A stretch of DNA of 64,000 nt from Variovorax sp. 679 (GTDB lineage Bacteria; Pseudomonadota; Gammaproteobacteria; Burkholderiales; Burkholderiaceae_C): NCBI RefSeq assembly GCF_003952185.1, contig NZ_RXFS01000004.1, forward strand, positions 1 through 64,000, read 5' to 3'. Positions 18,201-24,597 of the stretch are shown here, in pieces. A program made the position numbers and the translations under genes. Within the stretch, counting starts at the first letter, position 1. Every line of letters starts with the position of its first letter. The notes beneath the pieces are model-generated. The model made no database searches. It saw only the letters and a list, made by a program, of their open reading frames with translations, and had not been told where the DNA came from.

Positions 18201-18871
18201 TCTGCAACCAGGCCATTGCGGGGCGCTATCCGTTCACGCGCGGATCGAGCCGCGACGTGGCCTCGGGCGACTTCGCGCAGCTGTTCGCGCCGGGCGGGAT
18301 GATGGACGACTTCTTCCAGAAGAACCTCATCACGCAGGTCGACACCTCGGTCAATCCTTGGGCCTTCAAGCGCGGCGTGGACGGCAGCGCGGCAGGGCGC
18401 TCGGCGTACCTCGACTCGTTCCAGAAGGCGCAGGCCATCCGCGACGTGTTCTTCTCGGGCATGGCGGGCGGGCGCACGCCCTCGTTCACCATCGACATCC
18501 GGCCCGAGGACATGGACGCGCAGCTCACGCAGTTCACGCTCGACGTCGACGGCCAGACGGTGCGCTACGCCCACGGTCCGCAGGCGCCCAGCACCATCAA
18601 GTGGCCCGGCCCGCGCAACAGCAACCAGGTGCGCCTGCAGGTGACCACCGCCAACGGCACGCCCGCCGGCGGCATCGTGACCGAAGGCCCGTGGGCGCTG
18701 CACCGGCTGTTCGACAAGGCCTCCATCTCCGCGGGCAGCTCGCCCGAATCGTTCAATGCCAGCTTCGACCTGCAGGGCAAGAAGGTGGTGCTCGCGGTGA
18801 CGGCCAACAGCGTCTACAACCCGCTGCGCCTGCCGCAGATGAACAGCTTCTCGTGCCCGGGGAAATCATGA
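15209..18871 (+). CDS. tssM: Type VI secretion membrane subunit TssM/IcmF (1220 aa)
   Basis: This is the large inner-membrane channel protein of the T6SS. Two transmembrane helices lie near the N-terminus (about residues 13-33 and 45-67). A cytoplasmic NTPase-like domain has an intact Walker A motif (GAPGSGKTT, about residue 148) and the DTAGRYTTH region. A third membrane segment is near residue 470 (GYSVIGVLLVLFLGACV). The long periplasmic part ends in the TssJ-binding C-terminal domain (FKRGVDGSAAGRSAYLDSFQ, RYAHGPQ, GPWALHRLFD). Length is normal. A dispersed hairpin repeat begins three bases after its stop, ahead of tagF. Confidence 0.97.
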   Translation: MLRAIFRFLISRDLWVFLGLVALAFLIWVIGPAIAVGRYRPLEDEIVRIVVIVLMFVIWLVRIIYRKWREGRLNAQLLNQLRTPSKSEKEAKPEDAPEIKELQSGFTDATNILKNMRFGADADGKPASRFSLFDRQYLYQLPWYIFIGAPGSGKTTALVNSDLDFPLADQLGKAAVRGIGGTRNCDWWFTNEAVLIDTAGRYTTHESNRETDEGEWKGFIELLKKFRPRQPINGAILTISIADLPLADDAQRARHAMALRKRLLELRNDLGIDFPVYVLVTKTDLLAGFNEYFGSLGRAERQQVWGFTFPIQGNPANKKAAKGAAAVSNGDLRERFHQEYKLLHQRLDERLPELLAAESDPMRRAQAYLLPQQFASFEDILGTFLADVFNPSKFEAASMLRGVYFTSGTQEGTAFDRVMGAIKRYLQVNAPPAPPPGPGKSYFLKELLQQVIFRDAGVAGTNLRWYRRKRAIDIAGYSVIGVLLVLFLGACVNSWRNNKDYVAEVDTNAKAFNKAAARGELPTVVDTSGDVASSLLVLDKLRDLPKSSHFDIGDPPTSYRFGLYQGEKLQAATDGVYQRALETVLLPQAAQRVEQSLREAAKNDAEYSYEALKAYLMLYDAERYDADFLQAWLLSDVDRKIGASLTREQRANLESHLKALFAGRVVASPFAKDDRLITQTRERLAGVPLAQRSYARLRRILLQTSQPNAFTIAEAGGAESALVIRRASGKPLTDGIPTLFTYRGYWDIFDKRMAETALSLEQEDRWVLQIRAPGIADITSRELLLREVRRLYLTDYIKVWDDYLVDIRLADSRSLLQSIQMTRVLSTAESPMSRIIRGAARETDLLRNHDEAARSLLDQAQNRVQSTRERIEQLIGQPDGSQRRNTRVDRPESLVDNHFEPLRRMVTAPKQGGQAPIDATAALINELYNFLTATDTALRSGNIPPTSDSVTKVQAEAGRLPVPFQGMLNDLSATASSKAAAVTRQNIGQSAAASIGSFCNQAIAGRYPFTRGSSRDVASGDFAQLFAPGGMMDDFFQKNLITQVDTSVNPWAFKRGVDGSAAGRSAYLDSFQKAQAIRDVFFSGMAGGRTPSFTIDIRPEDMDAQLTQFTLDVDGQTVRYAHGPQAPSTIKWPGPRNSNQVRLQVTTANGTPAGGIVTEGPWALHRLFDKASISAGSSPESFNASFDLQGKKVVLAVTANSVYNPLRLPQMNSFSCPGKS

Positions 18872-18874
18872 ACA

Positions 18875-18965
18875 CCCCCAGGCTTCGCGCACTTCGTGTC
18901 GCTTCTCCTACCCCCTTGCAGGGGGCAACACCAGCGGCCCGGCAAAGCCGGTTCCGCGGTGTTCC
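18875..18965 (+). repeat. Dispersed three-hairpin intergenic repeat, copy 1
   Basis: A 91-base element begins CCCCCAGGCT three bases after the tssM stop and ends before tagF. It can fold into three successive hairpins. These are GCGCAC-TTC-GTG(T)CGC, then CCCCC-TTGCA-GGGGG, and a long stem AACACC/GGTGTT over GCGG/CCGC over CCGGC-AAA-GCCGG at 18927-18963. A second copy in opposite genome orientation lies at 48377-48466, again directly after a stop and in the same sense as the genes around it. Stem differences between the copies are compensated. Confidence 0.9.
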
Positions 18966-19001
18966 TGGCATATGCCGCGATGTTGTCTTGAGGCATATGC
19001 A

Positions 19002-19715
19002 ATGAACAGCAGCATTCCTCCGCAGGCCTGGGTGCCCGTCGATGAACAGATCGGCTGGTACGGCAAGCTGCCCGCCGCCGGCGACTTTCTCTATCGGCGC
19101 ATGCCGCGCGAACTGCAGGCCTGGTGGGACCGCTGGATGCAGAACGGCCTGGGCAGTTTCAAGCGCTGGCCCGATGCCATGACGCGCCACTACGCGGTGG
19201 CACCGGTGTGGAACTTCGCGATCCCCGCCACGCAGGGCGTCGATGCCGTGCAGTTCGGCTGCATCGCGCCGAGCTGCGACCGCGTGGGGCGCTACTACCC
19301 CGTGTGCGTCACGCTGCAGGTGGCCGCGCGCAACTACCGCCCCTCGGTGCTCGAGGGCTCGGCCGCGTGGTACTGGCAGTGCGGCACCGCGCTGCTGCAG
19401 GCCATCCGCCACGGCGTGGCTCCCGACCAGTTCGACAGCCAGGTGCTTGCCGCGGGCCGTGCCGGCTTCCAGACCGCGAGCGGCGGTTCGGACGACATTC
19501 TTTCGATCCTCGGACCTACGGCGGGTAGCGCCGGCGCCCAGCAGCGCCTGGGCTGGCCCGAGCTTCCACTGTGCTTCGATCCTTTCGGCAGCACCAGCTA
19601 CTGGTGGACCAACCAGGCCGACGGATCGCCGTTGCGTACCGCCGCCCACGGCGGCGGGCTCAACACACCGCTGTTTTCCAAGTTGTTTTCGCAGGGGCAT
19701 GTGCCATGGGCATGA
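19002..19715 (+). CDS. tagF: Type VI secretion-associated protein TagF (237 aa)
   Basis: TagF is a cytoplasmic T6SS accessory protein, known in other species as a post-translational repressor of firing. The family opening WYGKLPAAGDFLYRRMP is near residue 20, followed by the WWDRWMQNGL segment and a conserved SCDRVGRYYPV motif. Length is normal and there is no signal peptide. I chose the ATG at 19002 because upstream in-frame ATGs fall next to the hairpin repeat and would add residues unlike the family. It follows tssM with the repeat in the 130-base gap and precedes the T6SS kinase gene by 49 bases. Kinase, FHA, phosphatase and TagF together make a full post-translational control set. Confidence 0.9.
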   Translation: MNSSIPPQAWVPVDEQIGWYGKLPAAGDFLYRRMPRELQAWWDRWMQNGLGSFKRWPDAMTRHYAVAPVWNFAIPATQGVDAVQFGCIAPSCDRVGRYYPVCVTLQVAARNYRPSVLEGSAAWYWQCGTALLQAIRHGVAPDQFDSQVLAAGRAGFQTASGGSDDILSILGPTAGSAGAQQRLGWPELPLCFDPFGSTSYWWTNQADGSPLRTAAHGGGLNTPLFSKLFSQGHVPWA

Positions 19716-19764
19716 AGAACCAGACGCGCCATAAGAGCCACGGTCCCGCAGGAGGGAGAGAAGC

Positions 19765-21819
19765 ATGACGACGACGCACGGCATCGGAAGCCCGCCGGCC
19801 GACACGCAGGACGAGCGCCCGCACCCGCTGGGCGTGAACCACCGGCTCGACGAGTTCGAGCTGCTCGAGGTGATCGGCGAAGGCGGCTTCGGCATCGTCT
19901 ACCGCGCCTACGACCACTCGCTGCAGCGCGAAGTGGCCATCAAGGAATACATGCCCTCCATGCTCGCGCGCCGCGTGGGCGACAACAGCGTGCACGTGCG
20001 CTCCGAGCGGCTCACGGCCACCTTCCAGGCGGGCCTGCGCAGCTTCATCAACGAGGCGCGCACGCTCGCGCAGTTCAGCCACCCGGCGCTGGTGCGGGTG
20101 CATCGGTTCTGGGAGGCGAATTCCACCGCCTACATGGCGATCCAGCTCTACAAGGGCCGCACGCTGCGCCGCCTGGCGGAAGACGAGCCCGGCAGGATCA
20201 CCGAGCAATGGCTGCTGGGCATGCTCGGCCCGCTGCTCGGCGCGCTCGAGACGCTGCACCGCAGCCAGTGCTTCCACCGCGACATCGCGCCCGACAACAT
20301 CTTCATCCAGCAGGACGACCTGCCGGTGCTGCTCGACTTCGGCGCGGCGCGCAAGTCGATCGCCGACCTCGTCGACGAGGTGGCGGTGATGGTGAAGTCG
20401 GGCTACTCGCCCATCGAGCAGTACGCCGACGACAACACGCTGCTGCAGGGCGCGTGGACCGACCTGTACGCGCTGGGTGCGGTGCTGTACCGCGCGGTCA
20501 CCGGCCATCCGCCGCCATCGGCCGTGGTGCGCAGCGTGCAGGACGCCTACGTGCCGCTGTCGTCCATGGGCCGCGACGACCTGAGCCCGGCCTTCTGCGC
20601 CGCCATCGACCACACGCTGGCCGTTCACAGCAAGGACCGCACGCAGACCGTGGCTGCCTTCGCCGCCGAACTGGGACTGGTGAAGCTCGGCGACATCTAC
20701 GTGAACGGCATGAGCGCGCCGACGGTGATCATTCCCGCCGCGCCCGTGTCGGCGACGCCGCCGCCCCCGCAGCTCGCGCCGCAGCAGTTCTCGACGGTGT
20801 CCGCGCCGGCACCACTGGAGCCGCTGCCGGTGGCTGCGCCCGAACCCGCACGGGCTCCGGCGCCGGCACCCGCGCCGCGCGCCGTGCAGGAAGAGCGCGG
20901 CAAGGCGCAGGCGGCTCAGCAGAAGGCCGCGACGGTCGCGCAGAAGAAAAAGCTCAAGCGTCCGCCATGGGGCATGGTGGGCGTGCTGATGATCGCGCTG
21001 GTGGCGGTCGGCGCCTGGATCGGCCTGCGCCTGACTTCGGGCATGCAGCCGCAGGAACCCTCGAAGACCGCGATGGTGCCGGTGCCGCCGCCGGCCGAGC
21101 CCATGTCGAGCAATACCGCGCCGCCGGCTGTGATGCCGCCGGCAGGGGCAACCGGCACGCAACCGGCCACCGACGGCGTGCCACCGGCCGTGGCCGGCGG
21201 GGCGGCACCACTGCCTGCCGCGGCGGCCAGTGCACCCGCTGCCGCCAGCAACGGGCCGCTGGCGCCGCTGGAAAACGTTCCGGTCACTCCTGCTGCCACG
21301 CCAGTCACACCGGCCACGCCAGCGGCACCGCCCGAATCCGCGCTGGCCACTGCCGAGGCGGAAGACTGGAACCTTGCGCAAAGCGAGAACACGCGCGAAG
21401 GCTACGAGGCCTACCTGCGCCGCTACCGTCGCGGCCTGCATGCGCGCGAGGCGCGCGCTGCTCTCGCAGAGATCAACCGGGTCTCGCCACCCTCGGTGCC
21501 CGTCGCGCCCGGCACGCAACCGCCCGGCACCACGACCGTGGCGGGCGCGACGCCGGCAGGCACGCCTGGCGCCACGGCGCCTGCCGCCACGCCCGCGGCG
21601 GCGCCCGGCATGGGCCGCATCGTGTTCAACGTCCGACCCTGGGGCCAGGTGTTCGTCGACGGTGCCGACCGCGGCGTGAGTCCGCCGCTGAAGTCGCTGT
21701 CGCTGCGACCGGGCATCTACAACATCGAGGTGCGCAACGGCGACCTCGAGGTGTACCGCCAGCGCGTGACGGTGCAGGACAGCAAGTCCGCGCCCGTGGT
21801 GAGCCACGAGTTCAAGTAG
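19765..21819 (+). CDS. T6SS-associated Ser/Thr kinase with periplasmic PEGA-like domain (684 aa)
   Basis: A PpkA-like transmembrane kinase. The kinase domain (about residues 33-310) has all key elements: Gly-rich loop GEGGFGIVYRAY, lysine in VAIKEYM, catalytic HRDIAPDN and DFGAARK. A Pro/Ala-rich linker leads to one transmembrane helix (about 401-423, MVGVLMIALVAVGAWIGL). The outer part has a long Ala/Pro-rich spacer and a TPR-like stretch (EGYEAYLRRYRRGL, about 548). It ends in a PEGA-like beta domain (about 615-684, with VFVDGADRGVSP and RPGIYNIEV). By family knowledge it phosphorylates the FHA protein. The outer domain may sense the envelope. It is the last clear gene of the tssJ unit. Confidence 0.9.
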   Translation: MTTTHGIGSPPADTQDERPHPLGVNHRLDEFELLEVIGEGGFGIVYRAYDHSLQREVAIKEYMPSMLARRVGDNSVHVRSERLTATFQAGLRSFINEARTLAQFSHPALVRVHRFWEANSTAYMAIQLYKGRTLRRLAEDEPGRITEQWLLGMLGPLLGALETLHRSQCFHRDIAPDNIFIQQDDLPVLLDFGAARKSIADLVDEVAVMVKSGYSPIEQYADDNTLLQGAWTDLYALGAVLYRAVTGHPPPSAVVRSVQDAYVPLSSMGRDDLSPAFCAAIDHTLAVHSKDRTQTVAAFAAELGLVKLGDIYVNGMSAPTVIIPAAPVSATPPPPQLAPQQFSTVSAPAPLEPLPVAAPEPARAPAPAPAPRAVQEERGKAQAAQQKAATVAQKKKLKRPPWGMVGVLMIALVAVGAWIGLRLTSGMQPQEPSKTAMVPVPPPAEPMSSNTAPPAVMPPAGATGTQPATDGVPPAVAGGAAPLPAAAASAPAAASNGPLAPLENVPVTPAATPVTPATPAAPPESALATAEAEDWNLAQSENTREGYEAYLRRYRRGLHAREARAALAEINRVSPPSVPVAPGTQPPGTTTVAGATPAGTPGATAPAATPAAAPGMGRIVFNVRPWGQVFVDGADRGVSPPLKSLSLRPGIYNIEVRNGDLEVYRQRVTVQDSKSAPVVSHEFK

Positions 21820-21836
21820 GCCGCATCCGCTTCATA

Positions 21837-21875
21837 GGCCTTCGGCCGTAGCTCGCATCCTGCTTTTGCGGGATG
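21837..21875 (+). terminator. Hairpins after the T6SS kinase gene
   Basis: Just past the kinase stop are a small hairpin (GGCC-TTC-GGCC, 21837-21847) and a stronger one, CATCCTGC-TTTT-GCGGGATG, at 21856-21875 (eight pairs with one T-G). There is no T-run after it, so this is either a weak or Rho-assisted terminator or another short repeat. Confidence 0.35.
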
Positions 21876-21983
21876 GCGCGGCGCCTGCTTGCGTGGAAAG
21901 AATGCGTCTCCTCACGCGAAGGCCTCTCCAGCCTGCCTTCCGTGGGCATCACCGCAGCCGGCCATCGGCGCGCAGGAGAAGCC

Positions 21984-24446
21984 ATGAGCGCAACAACAGG
22001 GGAAGAGCAGCAGCCGGAGCCCGGCACCGCGCGTGCCGAACGCGTGGCCGTGATCGCCATCCACGGCGTCGCGGACCAGAAGTCCGGCGACACTGCGCGC
22101 GCGATCGCCTCGCTGATGGTCAACACCGACAGCGCGCAGGTCCGCTACAGCCAGGGTGACTGCGACAGCTTCATCATGGCCGTGCCGCCGCTGAAGGCGA
22201 TGGCGGGCAACCGCTCGGCGAAGCCATTGCCCCGGGGCTCGGTGCGCAAGGTCCAGCCGTCCAGCCAGGCGCCGGATTCGCTCGGCAAGGCCTTCGAGCA
22301 GTCGACCCGCTCGGATTTCCTGCGCGACGAATGGATCGTCAAGAGCAGCAATGCGCCGAACGCTCCGGTCGTCGCGTCCGGTGGCGGCGCGTCGCCTGGG
22401 AGTCGCGCGCCAACGCCGAAGAAGATGATCGCGGCCGACGCGGGCATTGCCTTCAGTGACTACCTGCTCTCGAAGTGGAAGGGTGCGGACAACGACGCCT
22501 ACGAAGCCACCCGCATCCGCATGACCCGCACCGCATCCGGCGCGGGCGCGCCACCGCAGCAACAGCAGGTGGACGTGCACGAGATGTACTGGGCCGACTT
22601 GTCGCGGTTGTCCGGCGCGCTGCCGCGCATCGTCACCGAGCTCTTCACCATCGTGTTCCGACTGTCGCTGCTCGGGCGCGACGCGGTGGACCGCGCCAGC
22701 GCCGACGCCGGCCACAGGGAGCCGACCGGGCAGCCGCCCCGGCGCTGGACCTGGCTGACGAATCTGCAGCGAGGGCTGGACTGGGCCTTCTCCAATCTGC
22801 TGGCCAACCTGTTCTCGCAATTGCTGCTGATCGGGCTGCTGGTCCTGGCGTGGGGCGTGGCCGAGCCGCACACCACCGTGCTGCGCACGGTGCTGGCCGT
22901 GGCGGTGCCGGTGCTTGCGGCCTGGTGGTACTGCTACCGGTATGCCGGGCGGCCCGCGAGCCGGCTCGCTGCCGTTGTCTGCGCGGCCGGTGCGGCCGCG
23001 CTGCTGCACGTCGTGCCGGCGCACTGGGTGGTGGGTGTGGGCTGCCTGGCGCTGCTTGCGCTGCTGTTCGACTATGTCCTGCGCGTGGCGGCTGCCCGCT
23101 TTCCGGCGATGCGTGCGGTGGGCCTCGTCTTCCTGGCGGTCACGGCGCTGGCGCTGCTGGGCCACGTGATCGCGGAAGTGCTCGCGTCCAGCGGCCAGGC
23201 CGATCTCCACAGCTGGGTGCGCGGCGGCATGCGCGCATTCGAGTACATGCTGTTCGGGATCGTGATCTGGTGGGCAGTCGCGGTCGTTCCCTTCCTGCTC
23301 TGGTTCGTCTGCGGGCAGCTGGCCGCGCGGGACGGCGACGCCGCGCGCGGCAGCGTGGCGACCGGGCGGCTCGGACTGATGGTGTCGATGGCTTCGTTCG
23401 TGGCGCTGTCGATGGCCATCTGGGCCCTGCTCACCACGCTGGTGGAGTTCGGCACCGCAAGCACCTCCTATTGCCCGCTGATCTTCGACGTCGGGACGGA
23501 CTGCTTCCCCAAGGGCTCGACATTCCTGCACCTGCGCTACCTCCGCAGCACGGAGACCTTCGTGCTCGCTGCCGGCCTGACGCTGGCGTTGCTGCTGTAC
23601 ATGATCGTGGTGCTGGTGCCCAGCGTGCTCGCGGAGATCAGGAGCGGAGTGGGCACGGCGCAGAACCTGGGGCGCTGGCTCAGCGGCGGCTATCGCCGCC
23701 TGGAGATCGTCGTCACCGGGCTGGCTGCGACGAGCGTGGTCGTGGCCGCGGTCGTCGGGGTGGTCCTGCTGCTGGCGCGCTGCGGCATCCTGCCGAAGGA
23801 CCTGGTCGGCGGTGCGTACATCGCGTGGCTGGGGCCGGTGTCGGAGCAGGTGCTCAAGCCGCTGGTGCTCAGCGCCGCCACGGCGGCCGCGGCGCTCTCG
23901 GCCTTCGGCGGCGTGCTGTCGCGCTACGTGCCGTGGCTGCGGCTGCCGCTCGACGTGGCGCTGGACGTGGACAACCATTTCCGCGAGTTCCCGCGCAACG
24001 CCATTCCGCGCGCCCGCATCTTCTCGCGCTACGTGGCGCTGCTCGAGCACCTGGCGGCGCAGAAGTACGACCGCATCGTGATCGTGGCGCACAGCCAGGG
24101 CACGGTGATTTCGGCCGAGCTCCTGCGCTACCTGCAGCACCGCGCGCAGTGGCAGGCCGATGCGGGCATCGACGACCGCGTCACGCGGCTGTGGCCGCGG
24201 CTGCAGGGCCGGATCCACCTGCTGACGGCGGGCTGTCCGCTGCGCCAGCTGTATGCGGAGCGCTTCCCGCTTCTCTATGCATGGGTGGGCAGGACCACCG
24301 CGCCGGGCAGCAGCGGCCCGCTCGCTTCCGACGTCGGCGCGAACCGCTGGGTCAACCTGTACACCACCGGCGACTATGTGGGACGCTGGCTGTGGTGCGA
24401 TCCGCCGCCGGCTGTCGACACCGTGGGCGGCCACGCGACGCTGTAG
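21984..24446 (+). CDS. Membrane-spanning alpha/beta-hydrolase-like protein, probably cut short by TAG (820 aa)
   Basis: An alpha/beta hydrolase fold appears to be split by a membrane region. The N-terminal strand and oxyanion loop (RVAVIAIHGVADQKSG, about residue 20) are separated from the nucleophile elbow (VAHSQGTVIS, Ser about residue 704) by about nine hydrophobic helices between residues 260 and 650. An acid candidate is Asp about 797 in TTGDYVGRW. The expected catalytic His motif is missing here but is present in frame after the TAG at 24444-24446 (GAHTHYF, see next entry). The ATG at 21984 has CAGGAGAA before it. It follows the T6SS kinase on the same strand and is convergent with a phospholipase D-like gene. 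Substrate and role are unknown; a lipase-like T6SS accessory is one possibility. Confidence 0.7.
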   Translation: MSATTGEEQQPEPGTARAERVAVIAIHGVADQKSGDTARAIASLMVNTDSAQVRYSQGDCDSFIMAVPPLKAMAGNRSAKPLPRGSVRKVQPSSQAPDSLGKAFEQSTRSDFLRDEWIVKSSNAPNAPVVASGGGASPGSRAPTPKKMIAADAGIAFSDYLLSKWKGADNDAYEATRIRMTRTASGAGAPPQQQQVDVHEMYWADLSRLSGALPRIVTELFTIVFRLSLLGRDAVDRASADAGHREPTGQPPRRWTWLTNLQRGLDWAFSNLLANLFSQLLLIGLLVLAWGVAEPHTTVLRTVLAVAVPVLAAWWYCYRYAGRPASRLAAVVCAAGAAALLHVVPAHWVVGVGCLALLALLFDYVLRVAAARFPAMRAVGLVFLAVTALALLGHVIAEVLASSGQADLHSWVRGGMRAFEYMLFGIVIWWAVAVVPFLLWFVCGQLAARDGDAARGSVATGRLGLMVSMASFVALSMAIWALLTTLVEFGTASTSYCPLIFDVGTDCFPKGSTFLHLRYLRSTETFVLAAGLTLALLLYMIVVLVPSVLAEIRSGVGTAQNLGRWLSGGYRRLEIVVTGLAATSVVVAAVVGVVLLLARCGILPKDLVGGAYIAWLGPVSEQVLKPLVLSAATAAAALSAFGGVLSRYVPWLRLPLDVALDVDNHFREFPRNAIPRARIFSRYVALLEHLAAQKYDRIVIVAHSQGTVISAELLRYLQHRAQWQADAGIDDRVTRLWPRLQGRIHLLTAGCPLRQLYAERFPLLYAWVGRTTAPGSSGPLASDVGANRWVNLYTTGDYVGRWLWCDPPPAVDTVGGHATL

Positions 24447-24578
24447 AACCCGGCCCCGGTCTCCGCGCCGATGGGGGGAGTCCAGCGCGACGTGTGCGTG
24501 GGCATCGGCGCGCACACGCACTACTTCGAGCAGGGCGGGGCCTACGCGGCGCGCTGGATCGATGCGATGGTGAGCTGA
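24447..24578 (+). pseudogene. In-frame 3' remainder of the hydrolase gene after a TAG codon
   Basis: Directly after the TAG the same frame stays open for 43 codons (NPAPVSAPMGGVQRD, then VCVGIGAHTHYFEQGGAYA, ending WIDAMVS) to a TGA at 24576-24578. The GAHTHYF motif is what an alpha/beta hydrolase of this type would use for its catalytic histidine, and this frame has no other plausible use. The simplest reading is a nonsense change (for example TGG to TAG) that detached the last part of the protein. A sequencing error or TAG readthrough are alternatives. Confidence 0.6.
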
Positions 24579-24597
24579 CGAAGGCGGGGAGTCGTCG

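Noticed and set aside
18966..19001. Two GCATATGC words before tagF as a possible mobile-element footprint
   Set aside because: Short palindromes 20 bases apart without target duplication or inverted ends; chance is likely.
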